Shown here one piece after another: positions 7,208-14,739 of a stretch of DNA of 64,000 bases. The translations under genes and the position numbers were made by a program. The DNA comes from JABFSC01 sp031389045 (GTDB taxonomy: Bacteria; Desulfobacterota; Binatia; Bin18), in the NCBI GenBank assembly GCA_031389045.1, contig JANMSE010000193.1:1-64000 (forward strand), read 5' to 3'. The notes beneath the pieces are model-generated. The model searched no databases. It was not told the DNA's origin and saw only the letters and a program-made list of their open reading frames with translations. The first letter of the stretch is position 1, and each line of letters starts with the position of its first letter.

Positions 7208-7861
7208 ATGGCAGAACTACCGTCCGTGATTCCTATCTTCCCATTGCCCAATGTGGTCCTGTTTCCCCAGGTGATGTTGCCCCTGCATATTTTCGAGCCG
7301 CGCTATCGCAAAATGGTGCGCGACACGGAATCCCAAAGCCCCCCACTCATCGGGATGGCGCTCCTGCGTGGCAATTGGCAGGAGCACTACGAGGGCAATC
7401 CCGAGGTATTCTCCATCGGATGCGCGGGAGAAATAGTGCGGGTGGCACCGTTACCGGATGGTCGATTTAACATTCTGTTACAAGGGTTGCGGCGTTACCA
7501 CATTCGCGAGGAAATCGTCACGGAGGGGTATCGTCAAGCGCGAGTCGAGTGGGACCCGCCGCTCAAGGAAACGCTTGATGCTGACCGCCGACACGGGCTA
7601 CGCCAATTGCTCGATCAGTATCTGAAGAAAAACGAACAAGTACGGAAATTTTTCTCCGACCCCAATATCGACGACGACTTCCTCGTTAATTTTTTCGCCT
7701 TTCATCTCGATTTTTTACCGATCGAAAAACAAAGTCTCCTCGAAGTCCAAGCGCTCGCGGAGCGTGCCGACCGTCTCCGCGATATCCTCGATTTCAAATT
7801 AACGGAAAGCGGCTTATCGGACAGTCATCTGGGTGGCGCGGGAAAACCCCGATTCCACTGA
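7208..7861 (+). CDS. LON peptidase substrate-binding domain protein
   Basis: A 217-residue stand-alone LON N-terminal (PUA-like) domain. The start IPIFPLPNVVLFPQVMLPLH and FEPRYRKMV are the signature of this domain, and the all-helical tail ends in RADRLRDILDFKL. There is no AAA+ or protease domain, so it is not Lon itself. Such proteins are thought to bind unfolded substrates; their exact role is not established. It follows the GST gene after 54 bp and may share its transcript. Confidence 0.88.
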   Translation: MAELPSVIPIFPLPNVVLFPQVMLPLHIFEPRYRKMVRDTESQSPPLIGMALLRGNWQEHYEGNPEVFSIGCAGEIVRVAPLPDGRFNILLQGLRRYHIREEIVTEGYRQARVEWDPPLKETLDADRRHGLRQLLDQYLKKNEQVRKFFSDPNIDDDFLVNFFAFHLDFLPIEKQSLLEVQALAERADRLRDILDFKLTESGLSDSHLGGAGKPRFH

Positions 7862-7867
7862 ACTGCC

Positions 7868-7895
7868 TTGACAAAGCGCGCTTGCTCCATATAGT
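7868..7895 (+). promoter_or_regulatory. Sigma70-type promoter of the Fe-S/sulfur-carrier cluster
   Basis: TTGACA at 7868-7873 and TATAGT at 7890-7895 with a 16-bp spacer, close to consensus. It lies just after the LON-domain gene and 40 bases before the ferredoxin-like gene, so it marks the start of a new transcription unit. Confidence 0.65.
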
Positions 7896-7934
7896 GACCA
7901 GCAAAATTTCAGCCGATTGCACTCGATACCACCC

Positions 7935-8525
7935 ATGAAACGAAAAAATGAGATGACGCTGTGGGAGCGTCTGTACGTGCCGGAAGTCATCCGGGGATTA
8001 AGCGTAACGACGTTCCATTTCTTTCGTAATATATCGCTGCATACCCTCCACTCCCTGGGGTTCGCCGAGAAAACCAAGGCGGCATATACCACACAATATC
8101 CTGAAGAGCGGAAACGCTATCCCGATACCTATCGTGGTAGTCATCGCCTGACGCTTAAGGAAGATAATTCCGTACGCTGCACAGCGTGTTACCTGTGCGC
8201 GACCGCCTGTCCAGCCAACTGTATTTTCATTGAAGCGGGTGAGCATCCCGACCCTACCGTCGAGAAGTTCCCGGTGCGCTATGAGATCGATACGCTCCGC
8301 TGCATTTATTGCGGCATGTGCGTGGAAGCGTGTCCGTGTGACGCCATTCGCATGGATACGTATGTGCATCCGCGAATATGGGGCTACACTCGCGCCGATT
8401 TTATCGAGTCGAAAGAGGTGTTGATGAATCGCTCGCATGCGCTGGCCGAAGGCGGGCGTGACTCGTTGATGGTGCAAATGCTGGAAAGCTACAAGGATGC
8501 GGACCAAAGGGCGTTGATTTCGTAA
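7935..8525 (+). CDS. NuoI-like 2x[4Fe-4S] ferredoxin subunit
   Basis: A 196-residue protein close to the NADH-quinone oxidoreductase chain I family. Two ferredoxin motifs are present: CTACYLCATACPANC and CIYCGMCVEACPCDAI. The N-terminal helix (GLSVTTFHFFRNI) and the Tyr/Arg-rich YPEERKRYPDTYRGSH segment match NuoI. No other complex I gene is nearby, so it is either a dispersed complex I subunit or an electron donor for the enzymes encoded downstream. The start is uncertain: 7917, 7935 and 7953 are all possible and none has a clear ribosome binding site. Confidence 0.82.
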   Translation: MKRKNEMTLWERLYVPEVIRGLSVTTFHFFRNISLHTLHSLGFAEKTKAAYTTQYPEERKRYPDTYRGSHRLTLKEDNSVRCTACYLCATACPANCIFIEAGEHPDPTVEKFPVRYEIDTLRCIYCGMCVEACPCDAIRMDTYVHPRIWGYTRADFIESKEVLMNRSHALAEGGRDSLMVQMLESYKDADQRALIS

Positions 8526-8562
8526 GCCTCCCACGGGGCCACAAGCCGAAAAAGAGGATTGT

Positions 8563-9741
8563 ATGGCGAAAACCTATAAAGAACTGATGGAAGAAGCGCG
8601 TCAAATCGTGCCTGAAGTGGCGATTGATGAGGTGAAGAACCGCATCGAACGGGGCGAGAACTGGACGCTGCTTGATGTTCGGGAACGCGAAGAATACCGT
8701 GAAGGCCATCTCGACGGAGCCCTGTCATTGCCGCGTGGGTTTCTCGAAATGCGCGTCGAGGAAGCGGTGCCCGATAAGAGCACCCCGATCATCGCCTACT
8801 GCGCCGGTGGCGTGCGTTCGCTGATCGCGGCGCGCACCCTGAAAGAGCTAGGCTATGAGAAAGTGACTTCCATGTCTGGCGGGTACACCTCATGGAAGAA
8901 TGCCGGATACAAGTGGGTCGCGGACCGACAGTTCACCCAAGAGCAAATTACTCGTTACGCACGCCACTTCACGCTCCCCGAAGTTGGGGAAAAGGGGCAA
9001 GCAAAGTTGCTCGAAGCGAAGGTGCTGTGCATTGGCGCTGGTGGCCTCGGTTCTCCGGTGGCGTTCTATCTCGCTGCCGCGGGGGTGGGGACCATCGGGA
9101 TCATTGATAACGACACCGTCGATATGAGCAATCTGCAACGGCAGATACTCCACACCAATGATCGGATCGGGATGCCTAAGGTTGAATCCGCGCAGAAAAC
9201 CCTGAACGCGCTCAATCCCGATGTGACGGTGATTCCGTTTAACGAGCGGCTGTCGTCGGAAAACGTGATGCGGATCATCAAGGACTTCGACATTGTGATT
9301 AACGGCTGCGACAACTTTCCCACGCGCTATCTGATTAACGATGCCTGCGTGATGGCGAAGAAACCGTTGGTTGATGGCTCCATCTTCCAGTTCGAGGGAC
9401 AGGCGACCGTTTTCTATCCAGACCGTGGGCCATGCTATCGCTGCTTATTCCCAGAGCCACCGCCTCCGGGGGCCGCTCCAAGCTGCGCGGAAGCCGGTGT
9501 GCTCGGTGTATTGCCCGGACTCGTGGGCTGCATGCAAGCACTGGAAGCGATGAAGCTCATTCTGGGCGCGGGCAAGCCGCTCATTGGCCGCATGATGCAC
9601 TTTGATACCCTGAGCAGCGAAGTGCGCGTGCTCAAGCTGCGGCGCGATCCCAACTGCTTGGTGTGCGGCGATCATCCGAAAATCACCGAGCTGATTGATT
9701 ACGAAGAATTCTGCGGGTTGCGCACGGCGCACTCGGCCTGA
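8563..9741 (+). CDS. Rhodanese-MoeB fusion (E1-like sulfur-carrier adenylyltransferase)
   Basis: A 392-residue fusion. Residues about 15-110 are a rhodanese domain (LDVREREEYREGHLDGA) with the active-site Cys in IIAYCAGGVRS. Residues about 125-390 are a ThiF/MoeB domain with the ATP-binding GAGGLGSPVAFYLAAAGVG, zinc-binding CYRC and CLVC pairs, and SCAEAGVLGVLPG. It would adenylate the C-terminal Gly of a ubiquitin-like sulfur carrier and supply persulfide sulfur. The rhodanese is N-terminal; in eukaryotic MOCS3/Uba4 it is C-terminal. A MoaD-like partner is encoded 2 kb downstream (11774). Confidence 0.9.
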   Translation: MAKTYKELMEEARQIVPEVAIDEVKNRIERGENWTLLDVREREEYREGHLDGALSLPRGFLEMRVEEAVPDKSTPIIAYCAGGVRSLIAARTLKELGYEKVTSMSGGYTSWKNAGYKWVADRQFTQEQITRYARHFTLPEVGEKGQAKLLEAKVLCIGAGGLGSPVAFYLAAAGVGTIGIIDNDTVDMSNLQRQILHTNDRIGMPKVESAQKTLNALNPDVTVIPFNERLSSENVMRIIKDFDIVINGCDNFPTRYLINDACVMAKKPLVDGSIFQFEGQATVFYPDRGPCYRCLFPEPPPPGAAPSCAEAGVLGVLPGLVGCMQALEAMKLILGAGKPLIGRMMHFDTLSSEVRVLKLRRDPNCLVCGDHPKITELIDYEEFCGLRTAHSA

Positions 9742-9808
9742 TTTCCACGGGACGTGTTGTCGCGAGCGTCCATTTGTAGATAACCGCAGCAACGGAGCAG
9801 GAGGGTGT

Positions 9809-10273
9809 ATGAAACAGATTGTTGTTCATCAAGAGAAGTGCACAGCGTGTCGCGAATGCGAATTGGCCTGTTCGTTTTCTCACGAAAATATCTTCTCGCC
9901 GACGCTCTCACGTATCCGTATCGCCGACTTCTACGAAGAGCAATTTTATCAACCAATGGTCTGTGTCCACTGCGCGGACGCTCCCTGCGCCGCCGTGTGT
10001 CCGACGGTCGCCATTCAACGACAGACCGATGGACAGATCAAAGTCATTGATGATCGCTGTATTGGCTGCAAGATGTGCCTCCTCGCCTGTCCATTTGGCG
10101 TGATGGGCTTCTCGCCGGAAAAAGGGATTGCCCACAACTGTGATTTCTGCGAGGGCGATCCCCAGTGCGTGCAGTTCTGCACTCCCGGCGCGCTTGAGTT
10201 CAAGGACGTGGTGGCGATTGAAGCGCTGGCGAACCAGAAAGCCGCCGCCGCCCTTGGGCTGCCGAAGGCGTAA
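9809..10273 (+). CDS. Polyferredoxin of the AOR/DMSO-reductase Fe-S subunit type
   Basis: A 154-residue protein with four cysteine clusters typical of electron-transfer subunits with four [4Fe-4S] clusters: CTACRECELACSF, CVHCADAPCAAVC, CIGCKMCLLACPF and CDFCEGDPQCVQFC. Proteins of this size accompany aldehyde oxidoreductases and molybdopterin enzymes. The start at 9809 is set by GGAGCAGGAGGG just upstream. The gene for a FAD reductase follows after a repeat-filled gap of 89 bp. No catalytic molybdo- or tungsto-enzyme gene is next to it, so its partner is unknown. Confidence 0.87.
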   Translation: MKQIVVHQEKCTACRECELACSFSHENIFSPTLSRIRIADFYEEQFYQPMVCVHCADAPCAAVCPTVAIQRQTDGQIKVIDDRCIGCKMCLLACPFGVMGFSPEKGIAHNCDFCEGDPQCVQFCTPGALEFKDVVAIEALANQKAAAALGLPKA

Positions 10274-10349
10274 AACGGAAAGCGTAAAACGTAACTACCC
10301 ACGCCCTCTTTTCTTTACGGTTTACCTCTTTACTCTTTACGTTTCACGC
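10264..10349. repeat. Heptamer repeat, palindromic (GCGTAAA / TTTACGC), locus 2
   Basis: The left side reads GCGTAAA, ACGGAAA, GCGTAAA, ACGTAAC. The right side is in the opposite sense: TTTACGG, TTTACCT, CTTTACT, CTTTACG, TTTCACG. The array fills the gap between the polyferredoxin and FAD-reductase genes and touches the stop codon of the former. Confidence 0.75.
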
Positions 10350-10362
10350 ATGAGGAGGAACG

Positions 10363-11616
10363 ATGCCGACGCGATATGTGTTAATTGGCAATAGCGCCGC
10401 CGCACTTGAAGCACTTCGTGGCATTCGCAAACACGACCGCGAGGGAGCCATCACCGTCATCAATCGTGAAGAGGGCCCCGCGTATTCCCGTGTCGCCCTG
10501 CCGTATTACGTCGCGGGCGAAATGACGTTGAATGATCTCCTCATTCGTCAACGCCCTGACTATGGAAGCCTGGGCGCGACGTTAGTAGAAAAAGAGAATG
10601 TCACCGCGATTGACTCCGCTGGCAAGAAAGTCGAACTCGCCAGCGGGAAGAAAATCGAATTTGACAAACTGTTGATCGGCACCGGATCGGAGACGATCAA
10701 GCCACCGATTCAAGGACTCGATCAAGTACCTCATCACTATTTGTGGACACTCGACGATGCCATCGGCATGAAGAAAGCGGCGGAGAAAGCGCAAACCGCC
10801 GTGGTGATTGGCGGCGGTTTTATCGGCATGCTCGCCGCCGAAGCGCTGCGCAAGCTCAAGGTCAAATTGACCATTGTCGAGATGGCCCCGATTCTCCTCC
10901 CGCAATTGCTTGATGAAGGAGCCGGAAAACTGTTCTTGCAAGCGGTCCGCGATGAAGGGGTGACGGTACGCACTGGTGCCCTGGTTTCCGCGCTCGCTAA
11001 GAAAGGGGACACGATTGAAGTCACGCTGAAAGATGGCGCGACCTTCACTGTCGATATGGCCGTGGTCGCCACTGGCGTCAAACCCCATGTCCAATGCGTC
11101 AGCAATGGCGCGGTGACCGTGAATAAAGGGATCGTGGTCAACGAATACCTGGCGACCAACCACCCTGACATCTTCGCGGCTGGCGATGTCGCGGAAACGA
11201 AAGATTTTCTCTCCGCTGATCGTTCGATCTACGCCATCTGGCCGACCGCGGTTGAGCAAGGTCGAGCCGCTGGTGCGAACATGGCTGGGGCAAAGCTCGC
11301 GTATCCAGGCAGTTTGGGGATGAACGTTGTCGAACTCTTCAATGTGACCCTGGCGCAACTCGGTCGCTTCCGTGAAGGCGCGGACGATGATGTCAAAATG
11401 CTTAGCCACGGTGGCGATGAACTCTATCGCAAAGTGGTCGTCGATAAGAACGGGACGTTGGTCGGCGCGATCTACTTAGGAAACGAGAATGGGGCCGCCG
11501 AGATGGGCGTGATTCACAGCGCCATCAAGCGTCGGGAAAAGTGGCAGGGCTTTCAAGACGGACGCCCACCGGTTTTTACGTATGCGTCGGTGATGCACCG
11601 CGTGCCTCGGTACTAA
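10363..11616 (+). CDS. NAD(P)/FAD-dependent oxidoreductase of the AOR gamma-subunit type
   Basis: A 417-residue pyridine-nucleotide-disulfide-fold flavoprotein. Rossmann motifs are YVLIGNSAAALEALRGI near the N-terminus for FAD and AVVIGGGFIGMLAAEAL near residue 145 for NAD(P). The C-terminal FAD motif is HPDIFAAGDVAE. It lacks redox-active CxxC cysteines, so it is a ferredoxin- or rubredoxin-reductase type rather than a disulfide reductase. With the preceding polyferredoxin it matches the small and FAD subunits of bacterial aldehyde oxidoreductases (AorA and AorC). GAGGAGG lies before the ATG. Electron transfer between NAD(P)H and the polyferredoxin is the likely role. Confidence 0.85.
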   Translation: MPTRYVLIGNSAAALEALRGIRKHDREGAITVINREEGPAYSRVALPYYVAGEMTLNDLLIRQRPDYGSLGATLVEKENVTAIDSAGKKVELASGKKIEFDKLLIGTGSETIKPPIQGLDQVPHHYLWTLDDAIGMKKAAEKAQTAVVIGGGFIGMLAAEALRKLKVKLTIVEMAPILLPQLLDEGAGKLFLQAVRDEGVTVRTGALVSALAKKGDTIEVTLKDGATFTVDMAVVATGVKPHVQCVSNGAVTVNKGIVVNEYLATNHPDIFAAGDVAETKDFLSADRSIYAIWPTAVEQGRAAGANMAGAKLAYPGSLGMNVVELFNVTLAQLGRFREGADDDVKMLSHGGDELYRKVVVDKNGTLVGAIYLGNENGAAEMGVIHSAIKRREKWQGFQDGRPPVFTYASVMHRVPRY

Positions 11617-11625
11617 AAGAAGAAA

Positions 11626-11660
11626 AGTCAAAGGGCAAAAGTCAAAAGTCAAAAACGGGG
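11626..11660. repeat. Heptamer repeat (AGTCAAA), locus 3
   Basis: Tandem units AGTCAAA, GGGCAAA, AGTCAAA, AGTCAAA, AACGGGG directly after the FAD-reductase gene. The same word occurs in reverse at 15551-15585. Confidence 0.75.
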
Positions 11661-11680
11661 AAAGTGAGTGGGCTCCTCAA

Positions 11681-11723
11681 GTTCCCTCTCCTGGATGGGA
11701 GAGGGCTAGGGTGAGGAGGATCA
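11681..11723. repeat. 43-bp dispersed palindromic repeat, copy 1
   Basis: GTTCCCTCTCC, a short loop, then GGGAGAGGG and a GGGTGAGG tail ending in GGATCA. A second copy in the same orientation lies at 14066-14107, differing at only a few positions. The two copies flank the MoaD-like and transketolase genes. Confidence 0.65.
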
Positions 11724-11773
11724 CATGACCTCTTCCTTTTTCCTTCGTTCGAGACGTTACCGAGAGTTCCTCA

Positions 11774-12028
11774 ATGGCTGATACTGTAACGATTTCGGTG
11801 AAACTGTTCGCCACCTTGAAACGCTACATCCCAGCGGGCGGCCAAGACGGGTTTCCGCTTTCATTACCGCGTGGAGCCACTGTGCAAGATGCGATTAACG
11901 CGCTGAACATTCCACCGGAACAAGCCGGGATGCTCGTTGCCGGAGATAGCTATATAGAAAAAGGGGCGACGCTCACTGATGGTTTGCAATTGAATATCTT
12001 TCCCCCACTTGCTGGGGGTGTTGCCTGA
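11774..12028 (+). CDS. MoaD/ThiS-family ubiquitin-like sulfur carrier
   Basis: An 84-residue beta-grasp protein starting VTISVKLFATLKRYIP, as in MoaD. Typical carriers end in Gly-Gly; here the diglycine (Gly81-Gly82) is followed by Val-Ala, so two residues would have to be removed before adenylation, or the protein works differently. The rhodanese-MoeB gene upstream (8563) is the natural activating partner. MoaD-like proteins are encoded in aldehyde oxidoreductase operons. It would carry sulfur for molybdopterin/tungstopterin synthesis or another thiolation. No strong ribosome binding site is visible. Confidence 0.82.
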   Translation: MADTVTISVKLFATLKRYIPAGGQDGFPLSLPRGATVQDAINALNIPPEQAGMLVAGDSYIEKGATLTDGLQLNIFPPLAGGVA

Positions 12029-12061
12029 CAATGCGTTCCACGCCGTAGTGATCCAAGTAGT

Positions 12062-12097
12062 GCAAGGGCACGGTCCGCCGTGCCCTTGCTATTTGTG
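12062..12097 (+). terminator. Hairpin terminator after the MoaD-like gene
   Basis: A 12-bp perfect stem (GCAAGGGCACGG / CCGTGCCCTTGC) with a 4-base loop, followed by a weak U-rich run (TATTTGTGT). It closes the cluster that begins at the promoter at 7868. Confidence 0.6.
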
Positions 12098-12124
12098 TCC
12101 AAGAGAAAGTAGGAGTACCAAACC

Positions 12125-13975
12125 GTGACCTCAGCTCAAGATATCGCCGCTCTCCAAACCGCCGCGCGCAAATTGCGCATTCATTCCTTGCGCTCAACCG
12201 CGGAAGCCGGCTCTGGCCATCCGACTTCGTGCCTGTCCGCCGCGGAACTGATGGCGGCGCTGTTTTTTCACACGATGCGCTTCGACCCCAAGCATCCCGC
12301 GAATCCACAGAACGACCGCTTCGTCCTCTCGAAAGGCCATGCGGCTCCCGTGTTATACGCGGCACTCGCGGAGGCCGGAGCGTTGCCGGTATCACAACTG
12401 GACACTTTGCGGAAAATCACCAGTGACCTCGAAGGACATCCCACTCCGCGTATTCCTTGGGTTGGCGCGGCGACCGGATCACTTGGGCAGGGCTTGTCGG
12501 TTGGCGTGGGCATGGCCCTCAATGGCAAGTATCTCGATAAGCTGAGCGCTCGTGTCTATGTGTTGCTCGGCGATGGTGAAATCGCCGAGGGGAGCGTGTG
12601 GGAGGCGGCGGCGCTTGCGTCTCATTACCAACTCGACAATCTGGTCGGCATCATTGATGTCAACGGTCTCGGTCAGAGTCAGCGCACGATGTACAACCAC
12701 GATGTGGAGGTCTATCGCGCTCGTTTTGCCGCGTTTGGGTGGCATGCCGTTACCGTGGATGGCCATAATCTTCAAGAGGTCACCGCGGCGCTTGATACGG
12801 CGCACACCGTGAAGAATCGTCCGACCATGATCGTCGCACGCACACTCAAAGGGAAAGGCGTTTCGTTTTTAGAAGATAAAGAGGGATGGCATGGCAAGCC
12901 ACTGAAGAAAGGCGAGGAACTCGACAAGGCGTTGCAAGAACTGCCGCTGAACGGCAGTGGCGGCACTGTTCACGTGACTGCTCCTCCGGCGGGTGTGGTG
13001 CGTACCGCCGGGACCGTCGCACCGTATCCGCCGCCGAATTATCAACTCGGAGAGAAAGTGGCCACGCGTGCGGCTTACGGCACGGCGTTGGCGAAGTTGG
13101 GCTCGCTGAATCCGCTGGTAGTGGCGCTTGATGGCGATACCAAGAATTCGACCTTCGCCGAAAAATTCAAGGACGCGCATCCAGACCGTTTCTTCGAGAG
13201 CTTCATCGCTGAACAGAACATGGTCAGCGCGGCGGTTGGATTCGCCGCTTGCGGCAAGATTCCTTTTGTTTCGACTTTTGCCGCGTTCCTGACTCGTGCG
13301 TTTGATAACATTCGCATGGCCGCGGTGTCGGGCATTGCCATCACCTACGTGGGGTCGCACTGCGGTGTGTCGATTGGTGAGGACGGTCCTTCGCAGATGG
13401 GACTTGAAGACCTGGCGATGATGCGGGCGATTCCTAACTCAACGGTGCTCTATCCATCCGATGCGGTCGCGGCGGAACGCTTGGTCGCGGCAGCGGCGGG
13501 CTTGAGAGGGGCAACCTATATCCGCACCTCACGTCCAGCGACCCCAGTGCTCTACGCGAATACGGAAGAGTTTCCCATTGGCGGCAGCAAAGTCGTGGGC
13601 TCCAGCGCGAATGATGCGCTTACTGTCGTGGCGGCGGGGGTGACGCTGCACGAAGCGCTGACCGCGAGCGAAACACTCAAAGCCGCTGGCATCAATATCC
13701 GCGTGATTGACGCCTATTCGGTGAAACCAATTGATAGTCAAGGTCTCTTACAAGCGGCAGCGCAGACTCGGAACACGCTGGTGGTTGTTGAAGATCACTA
13801 TGCCGACGGTGGACTTGGAGATGCGGTGTTGAACGCCGTCGCGCTCCACAGCGTGCGGGTGCATAAGATCGCGGTGACCGAAGTGCCTCGCTCTGGCAAA
13901 CCGGAAGAACTGCTCGACGCGCATGGAATCAGTGCCCGCCGGATCGTGGAGTTCATCAAGAAAAACGTGGCCTAG
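12125..13975 (+). CDS. tkt: Transketolase
   Basis: A 616-residue single-chain transketolase, the length of the animal/archaeal-like type rather than the 660-residue E. coli type. The N-terminal ThDP domain shows AGSGHPTSCLSAAELM, FVLSKGHAAPVLYA and the ThDP motif GDGEIAEGSVWEAA. A repeat-poor linker near residue 285 leads to the pyrimidine domain (FFESFIAEQNMVSAAVGFA) and a C-terminal domain. It moves two-carbon units in the pentose phosphate pathway. The start is GTG at 12125 with TAGGAG about 10 bases upstream. The transaldolase-like gene at 22722 would act in the same pathway. Confidence 0.92.
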   Translation: MTSAQDIAALQTAARKLRIHSLRSTAEAGSGHPTSCLSAAELMAALFFHTMRFDPKHPANPQNDRFVLSKGHAAPVLYAALAEAGALPVSQLDTLRKITSDLEGHPTPRIPWVGAATGSLGQGLSVGVGMALNGKYLDKLSARVYVLLGDGEIAEGSVWEAAALASHYQLDNLVGIIDVNGLGQSQRTMYNHDVEVYRARFAAFGWHAVTVDGHNLQEVTAALDTAHTVKNRPTMIVARTLKGKGVSFLEDKEGWHGKPLKKGEELDKALQELPLNGSGGTVHVTAPPAGVVRTAGTVAPYPPPNYQLGEKVATRAAYGTALAKLGSLNPLVVALDGDTKNSTFAEKFKDAHPDRFFESFIAEQNMVSAAVGFAACGKIPFVSTFAAFLTRAFDNIRMAAVSGIAITYVGSHCGVSIGEDGPSQMGLEDLAMMRAIPNSTVLYPSDAVAAERLVAAAAGLRGATYIRTSRPATPVLYANTEEFPIGGSKVVGSSANDALTVVAAGVTLHEALTASETLKAAGINIRVIDAYSVKPIDSQGLLQAAAQTRNTLVVVEDHYADGGLGDAVLNAVALHSVRVHKIAVTEVPRSGKPEELLDAHGISARRIVEFIKKNVA

Positions 13976-14065
13976 TTCTCTTCTGACAGAGGGGGCAGCG
14001 AGGCCGCTTCCAGATCCCCTTTCTGTTCCCTCTCTCAGCCTGGCATTCAGTTAGGGGAGTCCGAA

Positions 14066-14107
14066 GTTCCCTCTCCCGGCTGGGAGAGGGTGAGGGTGAG
14101 GGGGATC
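14066..14107. repeat. 43-bp dispersed palindromic repeat, copy 2
   Basis: GTTCCCTCTCC, loop, GGGAGAGGG, then GGGTGAGG and GGATCA: the second copy of the element at 11681-11723, same orientation. It lies at the 3' end of the convergent trmB gene, partly overlapping its stop codon. Confidence 0.65.
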
Positions 14108-14717
14108 AAGTGATTTCTCCTTCTCCCTCCTTCCGAAACCCCGTATAGAACAACGCCCGCCCCTCATGCCGATACTTGCGCTCGAAATCGGTGAAAATCA
14201 GTTTCCCGCGACGATTGACTTGATCCCGTTCCCATGCGAACCGCGTTAGCTCCGGCATGGCGACGAACTGTTTGACGATCTCCGTAAAGTATTGTTCCAC
14301 ATCCGAAGCCAGGAAAATTTTCCCACCAGGAACCAGCGTTCGCGCTAGCGCTTCCGTGAAGTCGTTCTGAAACAAGCGACGATTGTGATGTCGTCGTTTC
14401 CACCACGGGTCAGGAAAATAGAGATGATATGCGGTGACGGACGCTGGCCACATCATCAACGGCAGCAAGCACGTGATGTTGGCATGAACAGCAATGACAT
14501 TGGCGGGACCATCCCGTTCGATGAGCGCCGCTAACCGCGAGGCGCGGCGGCCCAAGATTTCGACGCCAAAGAAATTTCGTTCTGGAGTATGGCGTGCCAG
14601 GGCAAGGAGGAATCCCCCCTTTCCTGGGCCAATCTCGACCTCAACCGGGTTGGTATTGCCGAAAATCTCCGCCCACGTGGGTGGCGGAGTGGGAAGTGCG
14701 AAACGCGGGTGTGACAT
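14106..14717 (-). CDS. trmB: tRNA (guanine-N7-)-methyltransferase TrmB
   Basis: A 203-residue SAM-dependent methyltransferase that makes m7G46 in tRNA. The SAM-binding motif is VEVEIGPGKGGFLLALA, the NFFGVEI strand follows, and the TrmB signature YHLYFPDPWWKRRHHNRR and the C-terminal GGKIFLASDVEQYF are clear. Its usual length is about 210-240. No Shine-Dalgarno precedes the ATG. It lies 23 bp upstream of, and in the same direction as, the SDR gene ending at 14740. Confidence 0.93.
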   Translation of the reverse strand: MSHPRFALPTPPPTWAEIFGNTNPVEVEIGPGKGGFLLALARHTPERNFFGVEILGRRASRLAALIERDGPANVIAVHANITCLLPLMMWPASVTAYHLYFPDPWWKRRHHNRRLFQNDFTEALARTLVPGGKIFLASDVEQYFTEIVKQFVAMPELTRFAWERDQVNRRGKLIFTDFERKYRHEGRALFYTGFRKEGEGEIT

Positions 14718-14739
14718 GTCAAAAAATGAGCTTCGTACC

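Noticed and set aside
7935..8525. Start of a complex I (nuo) operon
   Set aside because: Only the NuoI-like subunit is present; the neighbours are sulfur-transfer and AOR-type genes, not nuo genes.
10582..11409. A 275-residue open frame on the minus strand opposite the FAD reductase gene
   Set aside because: It lies fully inside a clear flavoprotein gene, has no ribosome binding site and encodes no recognisable family; it is a codon-bias shadow of the real gene.
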